A stretch of DNA of 64,000 nt, taken from assembly GCF_003985155.1 (NCBI RefSeq), contig NZ_ML133689.1, positions 1 to 64,000 on the forward strand. The letters run 5' to 3'. Shown here piece by piece: positions 39,601 through 48,716 of this stretch. The notes beneath the pieces were generated by a model. The model made no database searches and was not told where the DNA came from. It was given only the letters and a program-made list of their open reading frames with translations. Position 1 is the first letter of the stretch; every line of letters begins with the position of its first letter. This DNA is from Rhizobium vallis (GTDB lineage Bacteria; Pseudomonadota; Alphaproteobacteria; Rhizobiales; Rhizobiaceae). Both the position numbers and the translations under genes were made by a program.

Positions 39601-40213
39601 CAGCCCTTCCGGCGCCGGGACGATCGTCGACGAGGACGAAGGCGGCCTGCTCGTGGTCTCGCCGCTGTTCGGCGAGAAGGAGCGCAGCGACCGCTCGCTG
39701 GAGAAAGGCAGACTGATTCATCGCATGCTTCAGGCGCTTCCCGAAATTCTGCCGGCGGAACGGGCTGACGCCGCAGGCCGCTATGCCGAGCGGGCGGCGC
39801 GGTTCTGGCCGGAAGCCGAGCGGCGGAGGCTCGTCGATTCGGTTCTGAAACTATTGGACGACGAAGGTCTGCAGCCCGTTCTCGGCGCAGAGGCCCGGCC
39901 CGAGGTCTCGATCATGGGAACATTGACGCTCGATGAGAAGCGCTATGCCGTCTCCGGCCGCATCGACCGGCTTGCCGTGCTTTCCGATCGCGTCGTCATT
40001 CTCGACTACAAGACCAATCGGGTCCCGCCGGCGACGGAAGAGGCGATCCCCTTCGCGCACAAGGCGCAGCTCGCGATCTACCGCGAGATCCTGGCACCCC
40101 TCTATCCCGGCAAGCGCATCGACTGCATGCTCGTCTATACCGAGAACGCCTCGCTCTACACCTTGAGCGAAAAGGCGCTCGGTTTGGCGCTTGCAGGACT
40201 CAAGACAAAGTGA
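36659..40213 (+). CDS. addA: AddA, helicase/nuclease subunit of AddAB
   Basis: 1184 residues from ATG 36659, which overlaps the addB stop by 8 bases. UvrD-like superfamily 1 helicase: Walker A ANAGSGKTH (39-47), VDEAQDTSP near 419, GDEKQSIYSFQGA near 460, and VHASKGLEAPIVFL near 810. The C-terminal RecB nuclease domain is seen in VSGRIDRLAVL and ILDYKTNR near 1100-1125. Drives unwinding at breaks, equivalent to RecB in RecBCD. An open frame continues upstream inside addB but is not coding. Followed by trxA after 75 bases. Confidence 0.96.
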   Translation: MSDVTDLPDDDNPGDWIGWTTIQQAIASDPMRSAWVSANAGSGKTHVLTQRVIRLLLAGARPSAILCLTYTKAAASEMSNRVFERLSDWVVLDDEDLSRRIMQIEGTAPDGIKLAEARRLFAKALETPGGLKIQTIHAFCEALLHQFPLEANVAGHFSVLDDRAAAALLSDARRALLTATAPEEGSALAEAFTYVLNLGDESGLENLLGDIVANRNAIRRFTAAAEQQGGVEMVLRRRLGLAADDTESRIAAQYWPLPQLSAATLELYLSLADQKGGVKAQEVAYGLRLAARERDDARRAEMLERIFLTAAKGEPKADSQFHVKAMLAEAPALADAIAAARAHVAASRDRLKLMRMYGATHAALVLADRLNHDYEELKKQRSQLDFEDLITRTADLLTKNGVGPWIHYKLDRGIDHILVDEAQDTSPIQWSVIQSLAEDFFSGESARPIVRTLFAVGDEKQSIYSFQGARPERFSEESDRTRRRVSDSGQSFSSVRLPLSFRSTADVLEAVDHIFKEPDNARGLSALGEPVVHRSSRIGHPGAVDFWEMVAPEAVVKEEDWTAPFDATPESAPAAILARRIAHSIGTLVGRETIVEKGRERLIEAGDILVLVRKRDAFVNALTRALKRRGDIPVAGADRLVLTSHIAVQDLLALGRFLLLPEDDLSLAAVLKSPLFDLSEEDIFSIAALRGDNESVWSHLKKFAADGTERFHGAVEKLELFLRQSKSLSVHDFYARVLASHGGRRQFLARLGTEVSDILDEFLTFTLDHESSGLPGLQSFISTLELEAPEVKREQDKGRNEVRIMTVHASKGLEAPIVFLVDGGSKAFTHTHLPKLRLLESRSGEPPMPVWVPVSDLANSLTQNDAARIQTLAEEEYRRLLYVAMTRAADRLVVCGYRGVRANSDTWHMMISTALRDDHPYVEAATFSGPDGEWQGTRWRVPQVERSFERIDRSEERDSEEALPDGLLGPLPPQAELPRPLSPSGAGTIVDEDEGGLLVVSPLFGEKERSDRSLEKGRLIHRMLQALPEILPAERADAAGRYAERAARFWPEAERRRLVDSVLKLLDDEGLQPVLGAEARPEVSIMGTLTLDEKRYAVSGRIDRLAVLSDRVVILDYKTNRVPPATEEAIPFAHKAQLAIYREILAPLYPGKRIDCMLVYTENASLYTLSEKALGLALAGLKTK

Positions 40214-40288
40214 AATACCGGACATTGAAAATTCGGCACCGCACCATCACATGTGGTTCAACACCTAATTCCGTTAAAGGAGCAGCCT

Positions 40289-40609
40289 ATGGCTACCGTG
40301 AAAGTCGATATCAATAACTTCCAGTCGGAAGTTCTGGAATCTGCAGAACCCGTCGTCGTCGATTTCTGGGCTGAGTGGTGCGGCCCGTGCAAGATGATTG
40401 CGCCGAGCCTCGAAGAAATCGCCGTCGAGATGGAAGGCAAGGTCAAGGTCGCCAAGCTCAATATCGATGAGAATCCGGAACTCGCTGCACAGTTCGGTGT
40501 GCGCTCCATTCCGACCCTTGCGATCTTCAAGGGCGGCGAAGTTGCCGACATCTCTGTCGGCGCCAAGCCGAAGACGGCTCTTTCGAACTGGATTTCGAAC
40601 GCCGCCTGA
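40289..40609 (+). CDS. trxA: Thioredoxin 1
   Basis: 106 residues from ATG 40289 with AAAGGAG upstream. Active site [10 protein letters not shown] with redox Cys31 and Cys34, cis-Pro in RSIPTLAIF. Cytoplasmic disulfide reductase. Located after addA, with its own likely promoter in the 75-base gap and a strong terminator 30 bases after the stop, facing convergent folC. Confidence 0.98.
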   Translation: MATVKVDINNFQSEVLESAEPVVVDFWAEWCGPCKMIAPSLEEIAVEMEGKVKVAKLNIDENPELAAQFGVRSIPTLAIFKGGEVADISVGAKPKTALSNWISNAA

Positions 40610-40638
40610 TCGATATCGCTTATTGATATCCCATGAAA

Positions 40639-40664
40639 AAGCCCGGCTTCGACCGGGCTTTTTT
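40639..40664. terminator. Rho-independent terminator between trxA and folC
   Basis: AAGCCCGG (40639-40646), CTTCGA loop, CCGGGCTT (40653-40660), then TTTT. A preceding A-run gives T's on the minus strand as well, so it may end both trxA and the trp-acc-fol transcript. Just upstream sits GATATC-N7-GATATC (40612-40630). Confidence 0.93.
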
Positions 40665-40674
40665 CGTTTATTCC

Positions 40675-42027
40675 TTATTTCGGGGGCGTGCCGTTATCGG
40701 CAAGCACATCGCCGACGAGATAGAGAGAGCCGCCGACCAGGATGCGCGGCGGCAATGCCTCCGGATCGAGGGCGGTTTTGATGGCTTCCAGCGCATCGCC
40801 GACGGTCGACATCGGTTCGGCAACCAAGCCGGCATCGTAAGCGGCATTCGACAATATCACGGGATCGATCATCGCTTCGCTGCCGCGGATCGGCACGCAG
40901 AAAACTTTCTCGACCAATCCGGTGAAGGCCCTAAAATAGCCGACCGGATCCTTGGTATTGATCATGCCTATAATGAGAAAAAGCGGCCGCGGCTGGCGCT
41001 CCTCGAAATTGGCCATGGCTTCGGCGATCACTTCGCCGGCACCAGGATTATGCCCGCCATCGATCCAGATCTCGGCGCCGGCGGGAGCATGCGCCAGCAG
41101 CCGGCCCTCGCTCAGTCGCTGCAGCCGGCCCGGCCATTCCACAGAGCTCATCGCCTTTTCCATCATCGTCTCGGTGACGGTGAAACCTGCCGCCTTGACG
41201 GCACGAATCGCGGCGGCGGCATTGGCATATTGATGGCGACCGGGAAGGCGCGGCAGCGGCAGGTCGGCAAGACCGAATTCGTCCTGATAGACGAGACGGC
41301 CATATTCCTCATGCGCCATGAAATCCTGCCCGAACACGGCGCTCGGGCAATGCAGCCGTTCGGCCGTCGACATCAGGACGTCGAGCGCTGCATCATATTC
41401 CTGATGACCGATGACAACGGGCAATCCCGGCTTCATGATGCCGGCCTTTTCGGCTGCGATCAGTTCGACTCTGTCGCCAAGATAAGGCTGATGATCCAGC
41501 GAGATCGGCATGATCACCGAGACGGCCGGATCGGAAATGACATTGGTCGCGTCAAATCGGCCGCCGAGACCGACTTCGATGATCGCGGCATCGGCCGGAT
41601 GTTCGGAAAACAGGATGAAGGTGACCGCGGTCAGGATTTCGAAAACGGTGATGTGCTGTCCGGCATTGGCATCGGCGACGCGACGCAGGGCCTCGGCAAA
41701 GACGGCGTCGTCCACGAGTTGCCCGCGGCCGCCCGCCACACCGATGCGATAGCGCTCGTGCCAATTGACGAGATGCGGAGAGGTGTGGACATGGGCGCTG
41801 TAGCCGCCGGCTTCGAGCAGTGCGCGGCAGAAGGCGGTGACGGATCCCTTGCCATTGGTGCCGGCGACATGGATCACCGGCGGCAGTTTCCGGTGCGGAT
41901 TGCCGAGTTGCTCGAGAATACGGGTGATGCGATCGAGCGACAGATCGAACCCCTTGGGATGCAATCCCATGAGCTTGTCGATCTCTTGCGCAGCCTCACT
42001 CACCGCGGTTTGGCCTCTGGGTATCAA
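40675..42027 (-). CDS. folC: Folylpolyglutamate synthase / dihydrofolate synthase
   Basis: 450 residues. Adds glutamate to dihydropteroate and folates. Mur-ligase-type P-loop HVAGTNGKGSV at 53-63, TSPHLVNWHERYRI, the EVGLGGRFDATN segment and DGGHNPGAGE are typical. Last gene of the trpF-trpB-trpA-accD-folC series, an order kept in many alphaproteobacteria. The start is uncertain: ATG at 42027 or another in-frame codon a few residues later. Confidence 0.96.
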   Translation of the reverse strand: MIPRGQTAVSEAAQEIDKLMGLHPKGFDLSLDRITRILEQLGNPHRKLPPVIHVAGTNGKGSVTAFCRALLEAGGYSAHVHTSPHLVNWHERYRIGVAGGRGQLVDDAVFAEALRRVADANAGQHITVFEILTAVTFILFSEHPADAAIIEVGLGGRFDATNVISDPAVSVIMPISLDHQPYLGDRVELIAAEKAGIMKPGLPVVIGHQEYDAALDVLMSTAERLHCPSAVFGQDFMAHEEYGRLVYQDEFGLADLPLPRLPGRHQYANAAAAIRAVKAAGFTVTETMMEKAMSSVEWPGRLQRLSEGRLLAHAPAGAEIWIDGGHNPGAGEVIAEAMANFEERQPRPLFLIIGMINTKDPVGYFRAFTGLVEKVFCVPIRGSEAMIDPVILSNAAYDAGLVAEPMSTVGDALEAIKTALDPEALPPRILVGGSLYLVGDVLADNGTPPK

Positions 42028-42054
42028 TTCAGCACCCCGCCTGCTTATCGATTA

Positions 42055-42960
42055 TCAGGCGCTCGCCGCCAGGGCGATCGCGCCGCCATTCATGTCGTTC
42101 GCCGCCGAAACCGGCTTCTTCGTCAGGATCTTCAGGAGGCGGGCCAATGTTTCCGGAATATCGTGCCGCTTGACGACCATATCGACCATACCATGTTCCA
42201 GCAGGTATTCAGAGGTCTGGAAACCCTCGGGCAGCTTTTCGCGCAACGTCTGCTCGATCACACGCTTGCCGGCAAAGCCGATTTCAGCTCCGGGCTCGGC
42301 CAGATGGATATCGCCAAGCATGGCGTAGGAGGCCGTGACGCCGCCGGTCGTCGGGTTGGTCAGCACGACGATATAGGGCTGGCCGGATTCCTTCAGCAAG
42401 TCGACGGCAACCGTCGTGCGCGGCAGCTGCATCAGCGAGAGAATGCCTTCCTGCATGCGTGCGCCGCCGGAAGCAGGGAACATCACCAAAGGGCACTTTT
42501 CGGACGTCGCGCGCTCGAAAGCCCTGACGATCGCCTCGCCGGCCGCCATGCCGAGCGAACCGCCGATGAAGTTGAATTCGTGCACGACGGCAACGAGCTT
42601 CAGCCCCTGCACCTTTCCGAGACCGGCGAGAATCGTATCCTCCTGTTCGGTCTTCAGACGGCTGTCGCGCAGACGATCGCTATATTTCTTCGAATCGCGG
42701 AACTTCAGCGGGTCCTGGGCGACCTTCGGCTGCGGCAGGGATTCGTATTCACCGTTGTCGAAAAGGTCGGCAAGGCGGGCCTTGGCCGGCATCTTCATGT
42801 GATAACCGGACGCTGGAATGACCCACTTGTTGCCTTCCAGGTCCTTATGGAAAACCATTTCGCCCGTTTCCGGGCACTTGATCCAAAGGTTCTCCGGCAC
42901 TTCGCGACGGCCCAGCATGGAATTGATCCGCGGGCGAACGTAGTTGGTGATCCAGTTCAA
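42055..42960 (-). CDS. accD: Acetyl-CoA carboxylase carboxyltransferase subunit beta
   Basis: 301 residues. Transfers CO2 from biotin to acetyl-CoA with AccA. Crotonase-like core with [25 protein letters not shown] and [14 protein letters not shown] is intact. The N-terminal zinc ribbon is degenerate: E. coli has four Cys (KCDSC and VCPKC), while here only the first remains (IKCPETGE and [10 protein letters not shown]). I recall the same in other rhizobia, so this is likely a lineage trait rather than damage. 40 bases after trpA and 28 before folC. Confidence 0.96.
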   Translation of the reverse strand: MNWITNYVRPRINSMLGRREVPENLWIKCPETGEMVFHKDLEGNKWVIPASGYHMKMPAKARLADLFDNGEYESLPQPKVAQDPLKFRDSKKYSDRLRDSRLKTEQEDTILAGLGKVQGLKLVAVVHEFNFIGGSLGMAAGEAIVRAFERATSEKCPLVMFPASGGARMQEGILSLMQLPRTTVAVDLLKESGQPYIVVLTNPTTGGVTASYAMLGDIHLAEPGAEIGFAGKRVIEQTLREKLPEGFQTSEYLLEHGMVDMVVKRHDIPETLARLLKILTKKPVSAANDMNGGAIALAASA

Positions 42961-42999
42961 CTCGAATTCTCCTGGTTGAATAGCGCCAATGTGGGAAAA

Positions 43000-43839
43000 C
43001 TATTCGGCAGCAACAAGGCGCGCCGAGCGTGTTCCCGAGGAAAGGCCGCGCACCAGCGTTGCGACCGCCTGAACCGTGTCCGCCGTCGCCTTTCCGTCCT
43101 TCGTCAAGCTGGTTGCGACCTGATTGACGATGGCGGTGCCGACGACGACGCCATCTGCCGAGCCGCCGATGACCTTTGCATGCTCCGCCGTCTTGACGCC
43201 GAAGCCGACGCAGACCGGCAATTCGGTGTGCTGCTTGATGCGCTCCACAGCGCCCGAAACCAGCGACGGATCGGGCAGTGCCGAACCGGTGATGCCGTTC
43301 ATGGAGACGTAATAGACGAAACCGGACGTGTTCTTCAGAACCTTCGGCAGCCGCTTCTCATCCGTCGTCGGCGTCGCCAGGCGGATGAAATTAATACCTT
43401 TGCGGATCGCCGGAATGCAGAGTTCGTCATCCATCTCAGGCGGCAGGTCGACGACGATCAAGCCGTCGATGCCGGCGGCGAGTGCGTCGTCGAGGAATTT
43501 CTCGACGCCATAGATATAAATGGGATTGTAGTAGCCCATCATCACGATCGGCGTCGTATCGTCGGTTTTGCGGAAATCAGCTGCCAGCTGTAACGTCTTC
43601 TTCAGCGTCTGGCCACCTTTCAGGGCGCGCTGACCGGCCAGCTGAATCGCCGGGCCGTCAGCCATCGGATCGGAAAAGGGCATTCCGAGCTCGATGATAT
43701 CGGAGCCCGCTTCCGGCAGCGCCTTCATGATGCCGAGAGAGGTATCGTAATCAGGATCGCCGCCCATGAAATAGGTCACAAGCGCCGGACGGCCCTCGGC
43801 CTTCAGCTCGGCAAAGCGTTTGTCCATGCGTGCGGTCAT
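43000..43839 (-). CDS. trpA: Tryptophan synthase alpha chain
   Basis: 279 residues, beta/alpha barrel. Cleaves indole-glycerol phosphate to indole. Catalytic Glu50 in [11 protein letters not shown] and Asp61 in MADGPAIQ are present, with the substrate loop [10 protein letters not shown] and phosphate loop GFGVKTAEH. Begins 3 bases after the trpB stop, indole being channelled between the two proteins. Confidence 0.98.
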   Translation of the reverse strand: MTARMDKRFAELKAEGRPALVTYFMGGDPDYDTSLGIMKALPEAGSDIIELGMPFSDPMADGPAIQLAGQRALKGGQTLKKTLQLAADFRKTDDTTPIVMMGYYNPIYIYGVEKFLDDALAAGIDGLIVVDLPPEMDDELCIPAIRKGINFIRLATPTTDEKRLPKVLKNTSGFVYYVSMNGITGSALPDPSLVSGAVERIKQHTELPVCVGFGVKTAEHAKVIGGSADGVVVGTAIVNQVATSLTKDGKATADTVQAVATLVRGLSSGTRSARLVAAE

Positions 43840-43842
43840 GTC

Positions 43843-45063
43843 TTACAGTCCCATTCCCAGAATCTTGCCGACGGTGAAGATATCCTTGTCGCCGCGGCCG
43901 GAGAGGTTCATCAGGATGATCTCGTCCTTGCCCATCTTCGGCGCGCGCTTGATGACCTCGGCAATCGCATGCGAGGGCTCGAGCGCCGGGATGATGCCTT
44001 CGAGGCGGGTCAGGGTCTGGAAGGCCTCGAGCGCTTCGTGGTCCATGATCGGCACATATTCGACGCGGCCAATATCGCTCAGCCAGGAATGTTCAGGGCC
44101 GATGCCGGGATAATCGAGACCGGCTGAAATCGAATGGCCTTCCTTGATCTGACCGTCGCCATCCTGCAGCAGATAGGTACGGTTGCCGTGCAGCACGCCC
44201 GGCGAACCGGCGGTGATCGACGCGCAATGTTCGTCGCCCTGCAGGCCTTTGCCGCCGGCTTCGACACCGACGATCTTGACGGTGGGGTCATCGAGGAAGG
44301 GATGGAAGATGCCGATAGCGTTCGAACCGCCGCCGACAGCCGCAACGACGAGATCCGGCAGGCGGCCTTCTGCAGCCAGCATCTGCTGTTTCGCTTCGGT
44401 GCCGATCACCGACTGGAAGTCACGGACCATCTCAGGATAGGGATGCGGGCCGGCGGCCGTTCCGATCAGGTAATAGGTGTCCTCGACATTGGTGACCCAG
44501 TCGCGAAGCGCTTCGTTCATGGCGTCCTTCAGCGTGCCGCTGCCGGCCGTGACCGGTTTGACCTCGGCGCCGAGCAGCTTCATGCGGAAAACGTTCGGCG
44601 CCTGACGCTCGACGTCGGTCGCACCCATATAGACGACGCAGGGAAGACCGAAGCGGGCGGCAACGGTTGCGGAGGCAACGCCATGCTGGCCGGCGCCGGT
44701 TTCTGCGATGATTCGCGTCTTGCCCATGCGCTTGGCAAGCAGGATCTGGCCGATGCAATTGTTGATCTTGTGCGAACCGGTATGGTTCAGCTCCTCGCGC
44801 TTGAAATAAATCTTCGCGCCGCCGAGTTCGGCTGTCAGCCGCTCGGCAAAATAGAGCGGGCTCGGGCGGCCGATGTAATGCGCGCCGAGATGCTTCAATT
44901 CCGCCTGGAATTCCGGATCGTTCTTCGCCTTGTTCCATTCGTCTTGCAGATCAAGGATCAGCGGCATCAACGTTTCGGCAACGAAACGACCGCCATAAAT
45001 GCCAAAACGGCCGTCTTCGTCGGGGCCGGAACGGAAGGAATTCGGTTTAGGCGTTTCGTTCAC
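43843..45063 (-). CDS. trpB: Tryptophan synthase beta chain
   Basis: 406 residues from GTG 45063 with GGGAG 6 bases before it; a TTG two codons upstream is in frame but overlaps the trpF stop. PLP enzyme joining indole and serine. Schiff-base Lys99 in [10 protein letters not shown], the GAGQHG loop and the phosphate-binding GGGSNAIG are present. Lies between trpF and trpA. Confidence 0.98.
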   Translation of the reverse strand: MNETPKPNSFRSGPDEDGRFGIYGGRFVAETLMPLILDLQDEWNKAKNDPEFQAELKHLGAHYIGRPSPLYFAERLTAELGGAKIYFKREELNHTGSHKINNCIGQILLAKRMGKTRIIAETGAGQHGVASATVAARFGLPCVVYMGATDVERQAPNVFRMKLLGAEVKPVTAGSGTLKDAMNEALRDWVTNVEDTYYLIGTAAGPHPYPEMVRDFQSVIGTEAKQQMLAAEGRLPDLVVAAVGGGSNAIGIFHPFLDDPTVKIVGVEAGGKGLQGDEHCASITAGSPGVLHGNRTYLLQDGDGQIKEGHSISAGLDYPGIGPEHSWLSDIGRVEYVPIMDHEALEAFQTLTRLEGIIPALEPSHAIAEVIKRAPKMGKDEIILMNLSGRGDKDIFTVGKILGMGL

Positions 45064-45065
45064 TC

Positions 45066-45734
45066 TCAACTCCCTGAGGCCATGACAGGCGCATCCGCCT
45101 TTTCGACCGCATCGAAAAATTCATCGATCATCGTGACACTCTTCACACCAGGCGCGCTTTCGACGCCTGAGGAGACGTCAATACCAGGCGCTTTGGTGAT
45201 CAACAGCGCATCCGCGACATTGTCCTTGTTCAAGCCGCCGGACAGCATGTAGTCGATGCTGCCATCGAGCCAGCCGAGAAGGCTCCAGTCGAAGGAAATA
45301 CCATTGCCGCCGGGCAGTTCCGAACCCTTCGGCGGCTTCGCATCGAAGAGGAAACGGTCGGCGATGCCGATATAGGCCTCGACGCGCTTCAGATCGTCGG
45401 CGGTTCGCACCGAAAACACTTTCATGACAGGCAGACCATAGAGCGCCTTGATGGTCAGCACATGTTCGGGACTCTCATTGCCGTGAAGCTGCAGCATGTC
45501 CGGCTTCAGCAGCGAGACGATCTCGTCCAGGTCGTCATTGCTGGGATCGACGACGACGGCGACAATCTTCGCCTTGCCACGGGCAGGCTCGGCAAGTTTT
45601 GCCGCCAGGTCCGGTTCGATATAACGCGGGCTCTTTTCGAAGAAGATAAAACCGATGTGGGTCGCGCCGCGTTTCAGCGCGCGATCGATCGCTTCTGGCG
45701 TCTTCAAGCCGCAGATCTTGATATCCGGTTTCAT
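45066..45734 (-). CDS. trpF: Phosphoribosylanthranilate isomerase
   Basis: 222 residues, an unfused Trp[13 protein letters not shown] at the start holds the catalytic Cys7; [10 protein letters not shown] and the late GGLNKDNV follow the family. Asp in [10 protein letters not shown] is the catalytic acid. First gene of the trpFBA-accD-folC transcript; its TGA touches the trpB start region. trpC and trpD are not in the window, as expected from split trp genes in rhizobia. Confidence 0.97.
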   Translation of the reverse strand: MKPDIKICGLKTPEAIDRALKRGATHIGFIFFEKSPRYIEPDLAAKLAEPARGKAKIVAVVVDPSNDDLDEIVSLLKPDMLQLHGNESPEHVLTIKALYGLPVMKVFSVRTADDLKRVEAYIGIADRFLFDAKPPKGSELPGGNGISFDWSLLGWLDGSIDYMLSGGLNKDNVADALLITKAPGIDVSSGVESAPGVKSVTMIDEFFDAVEKADAPVMASGS

Positions 45735-45809
45735 GGCAGCGAAGTGACACGAAATGCGGCAAGAGTCGAGCCAATTTGCGTGCCAGGCTGCATTTAGCGC
45801 CGACGCCGG

Positions 45810-46568
45810 TCAGTCGAAATCAATGGCGTGCAACTGGCTGCCGTGCCGCTTCAGCCAGGATTTCGCTTCCTCCATGCCGGGGCAAAGCTTCTTGCAAAGC
45901 GACCAGAAGCGCGGGCCATGGTTCATTTCCTTGAGGTGGGCGACCTCGTGGGCGGCGAGATAATCGATCACCGAGGGCGGCGCCATAACGATGCGCCAGG
46001 AGAAACTCAAGTTACCTTCCGAAGAGCACGAACCCCACCGGCTGCGGGTATCCTTCATCGAGATCGAGCGGATCGGCGCTCTGATCGTTGCGGCATGCAT
46101 CGCCGCAAGTCTCTCGAGATCGGCGCGCGCTTCCTTCTTGAGAAAGGCCGCGATACGCCGTCCGACATGCTCCGGCATACCGCTGACGCGGAGCACAGGG
46201 CCACCGTCCAGAGAGACAACCTCCGTCAAGCCGCGCAGGCTGCCGGTGTGCTCGATGCGATGGGAAACGCCGCGCAAGAGGATCTTGCCGCCGTCGCGCA
46301 GGCCGGTATCGGTCGAAAACTTGGCGAGCCTGGTGAGCAACCAGCCCTGGTGCCGATCGAGGAAGGCATTGACCTCGCGCGCCGCAAGGCCTCTCGGCAC
46401 GGTCATCTTCAAGGCCCGTCCGCCCGGTTCGATGCGCAGCGTAATGCGGGTTGCCTGGTCATGCTGCTTGATGGTCAGAGGCATGGGCCGGCCGGCAACA
46501 TCGAGCGTCCGCGTTTCGGGCGGAGCCGGCTTTCGCGTCTTGGGCCGTGTCTTCAGAAGCGGAAACAT
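45810..46568 (-). CDS. YgjP/SprT-like zinc metallopeptidase (M48-like)
   Basis: 252 residues. Contains LAAHEVAHLKEMNHGPRFW, the HExxH-type gluzincin core (HEVAH) with a third His ligand seven residues on, and RWGSCSSEGNLSFSW, the signature of the YgjP (DUF45) group. No signal peptide, so cytoplasmic. The physiological substrate is unknown; the family resembles SprT/Spartan proteases. 75 bases upstream of trpF and 87 bases after the DUF2852 gene on the same strand. Confidence 0.88.
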   Translation of the reverse strand: MFPLLKTRPKTRKPAPPETRTLDVAGRPMPLTIKQHDQATRITLRIEPGGRALKMTVPRGLAAREVNAFLDRHQGWLLTRLAKFSTDTGLRDGGKILLRGVSHRIEHTGSLRGLTEVVSLDGGPVLRVSGMPEHVGRRIAAFLKKEARADLERLAAMHAATIRAPIRSISMKDTRSRWGSCSSEGNLSFSWRIVMAPPSVIDYLAAHEVAHLKEMNHGPRFWSLCKKLCPGMEEAKSWLKRHGSQLHAIDFD

Positions 46569-46655
46569 GGGTGTTTTCTATACGATTCGCCGGCAGGCAG
46601 ACATGGAAAAACCGGCATCGGTGGGATGCCGGTCATCAAATCATTGCCTATGCCT

Positions 46656-47090
46656 TCAGGGCGTCTGGAATTCTGCAACCGGGCCGTTGTCGTCACGCTT
46701 GTTGTTCTTGCGGTCACGCATGAAGCGATCGAACTCTTCCTGGTCCTTGGCGCGGCGAAGTTCGCGCATGTAAGCATCGAATTCCTCGCGCATCTCGTCG
46801 AGCTTGCGGCGCTCTTCCTCGATCCGGTCGATCTCGGCCTTGCGCCAGTCGTCGAAGGCGACGTTGCCGGTCGAGAAATGCGAGCGGTGACGGCCGTTCG
46901 GGCGGCGGCAGGAGGCAAAGAAGCCATCGGTCGCCTGGTTAACGTCGCGCTTGAAGCCGCGCAGACGCTCGCCGAAGATGATATAGGCTAGCATGGCCAG
47001 ACCCAGAGGCCAGAAAACCATGAAGCCGAGAATCATCAGGGCAATGGTAGCCGGAGTCCAATCCGGTCGAAGCAATGCTGACTGGTTCAT
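46656..47090 (-). CDS. DUF2852 membrane protein
   Basis: 144 residues from ATG 47090. One membrane segment at about 14-38 (ALMILGFMVFWPLGLAMLAY), followed by a cytoplasmic charged coil (WRKAEIDRIEEERRKLDEM near 83-115) and a basic tail. This layout fits DUF2852, an uncharacterised family of alphaproteobacteria. A longer start at 47171 has no visible support. Function unknown. Confidence 0.8.
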   Translation of the reverse strand: MNQSALLRPDWTPATIALMILGFMVFWPLGLAMLAYIIFGERLRGFKRDVNQATDGFFASCRRPNGRHRSHFSTGNVAFDDWRKAEIDRIEEERRKLDEMREEFDAYMRELRRAKDQEEFDRFMRDRKNNKRDDNGPVAEFQTP

Positions 47091-47234
47091 CGTGCGGGTA
47101 TCCTCGCTTTCCGCGCCCGGCAGAATACCGAACGCTGAAATCGATGTGGTTACCGCAATAGGTGCCTTCAAGACGATTGCCCACGAAATCGGACAAGGCC
47201 TTGAATCCGTTTTGCTAATTCAGCGATCCATAAA

Positions 47235-48512
47235 TCAGGCCGTTCGGCCGCCCTTGATGACGCGCGGGATCGTCGGCTTGACGACGGAACGGGAATGCTG
47301 GCGGACGAAGTTGACGATGCGCGGCGCGATCTCGCGGCGGAAACGCGAGCCGTTGAAAACGCCGTAATGGCCGACATCCGGCTGGAGATAGTGCATGCGC
47401 ATATCGTCGGGAATATTCACGCAGATGGTCTGCGCCGCCTTGGTCTGCCCGACTCCCGAGATGTCGTCATTTTCGCCTTCGACGGTCAGAAGCGCCACCT
47501 TGCGGATTGCCGCGGGATCGACCCGTTTGCCGCGATGCATCAATTCACCCTTCGGCAACGAATGCTTCATGAAGACCTGCTCCACCGTCTGCAGATAGAA
47601 TTCGGCGGTCAGATCCATGACGGCGAGATATTCGTCGTAGAAATCGCGATGCTTTTCAGGTTCGCCGTCGTTCTTCACGAGATGCATGAAGAATTCCTTG
47701 TGCGCGACGACGTGGCGATCGAGGTTCATCGACATGAAGCCCGAAAGCTGCAGGAATCCTGGATAGACCGGGCGCATGAAGCCGGGCTGCGGCCACGGCA
47801 CGTTCATGATGACATTGTCGGAAAACCATTGCAGCGACCGCTCCTGAGCGAGCTTGTTGACCGCTGTCGGATTGATGCGCGTGTCGATCGGGCCGCCCAT
47901 CAGCGTCATGGACGACGGCGAAAGCGGATCGTTGGCTTCCTCCATCACCGCAGCGGCTGCCAGCACCGGAACGGACGGCTGACAGACGGCGATGACATGC
48001 GTGTCGTGACCGAGGAAATGCAGCATCTCGATGACGTAGTCGACGTAATCGTCGAAGTCGAACGTGCCTTCCGTCATCGGCACCATGCGGGCATCGATCC
48101 AGTCGGTGATGTAGACATCGGCGCTCGGCAGCAGCGCCTCGACCGTGCCGCGCAGCAGCGTGGCATAGTGGCCGGACATCGGCGCGACGATCAGGATGCG
48201 CGGATCATTGCTGCGCGCGGCGGGAACATTGCGCGCAAAATGCAGGAGATTGCAGAAGGGTCGCGACCAGATGATTTCTTCGCGGACGGAAACCGTCTGG
48301 TCACCGATCGTCGTCTGCTTCAGTCCGAATTCCGGTTTTCCATAGCGGCGGGTCGTGCGCTCGAACATTTCGAGACTTGCCGCCATCGTCCGGCCGAACG
48401 GCGTATGGGAGAACGGGTTCAGCGGATTGGCATAGGCAAATCGCATGATATCGGCCGCGGCGCGAAACGGCGCCATGGCGGCATGGTTCAATTCATAAAG
48501 CTGATAAAACAT
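47235..48512 (-). CDS. phaZ: Intracellular polyhydroxyalkanoate depolymerase
   Basis: 425 residues from ATG 48512 (MFYQLYELNHA); a longer form adding four residues is possible. Alpha/beta-hydrolase of the PhaZ1 type. The nucleophile elbow reads VCQPSVP, with Cys instead of Ser, as known for native-granule depolymerases; His in PDVGHYGVFNG is the likely triad member. Degrades stored PHB in the cytoplasm. A TTGC-N3-GCAA element about 97 bases upstream of the start resembles the operator of the PHB regulator PhaR. Confidence 0.94.
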   Translation of the reverse strand: MFYQLYELNHAAMAPFRAAADIMRFAYANPLNPFSHTPFGRTMAASLEMFERTTRRYGKPEFGLKQTTIGDQTVSVREEIIWSRPFCNLLHFARNVPAARSNDPRILIVAPMSGHYATLLRGTVEALLPSADVYITDWIDARMVPMTEGTFDFDDYVDYVIEMLHFLGHDTHVIAVCQPSVPVLAAAAVMEEANDPLSPSSMTLMGGPIDTRINPTAVNKLAQERSLQWFSDNVIMNVPWPQPGFMRPVYPGFLQLSGFMSMNLDRHVVAHKEFFMHLVKNDGEPEKHRDFYDEYLAVMDLTAEFYLQTVEQVFMKHSLPKGELMHRGKRVDPAAIRKVALLTVEGENDDISGVGQTKAAQTICVNIPDDMRMHYLQPDVGHYGVFNGSRFRREIAPRIVNFVRQHSRSVVKPTIPRVIKGGRTA

Positions 48513-48608
48513 GGAAGGCGCCACCTTTCTCCATCGAAAAGACGAGGCCAGTCGATCGGCGTCTGATCTTTTCGTAACGCTGGCACGTAACGCAAACTAA
48601 CAGGTTTT

Positions 48609-48623
48609 TGTTGCACAGCAACA
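48609..48623. promoter_or_regulatory. Putative PhaR (AniA) operator upstream of phaZ
   Basis: TGTTGC, ACA, GCAACA: 6-bp arms, 3-base centre, within the 204-base gap upstream of phaZ. PhaR proteins are known to bind TTGC/GCAA or TGC/GCA inverted elements ahead of PHB genes. Assignment from position and motif form only. Confidence 0.5.
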
Positions 48624-48716
48624 TCAACGAACCAGACCCACAAAAGAAATGCCGGAGAATTGATCTCCGACATCATGATCAACCTGAAAACTTAAGTTTC
48701 TCAGTAGGAAGCGTGG

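Noticed and set aside
36755..39721. A 988-codon open frame on the minus strand opposite addA, and others like it opposite pckA (20836-22530), actS (3734-5275), the divL region (29163-31193) and folC-trpA (40633-43593)
   Set aside because: They lie antisense to genes with clear domain motifs. Long antisense frames are expected in GC-rich DNA with strong third-position bias. Their translations are rich in Arg, Gly, His and Asp and show no domain.
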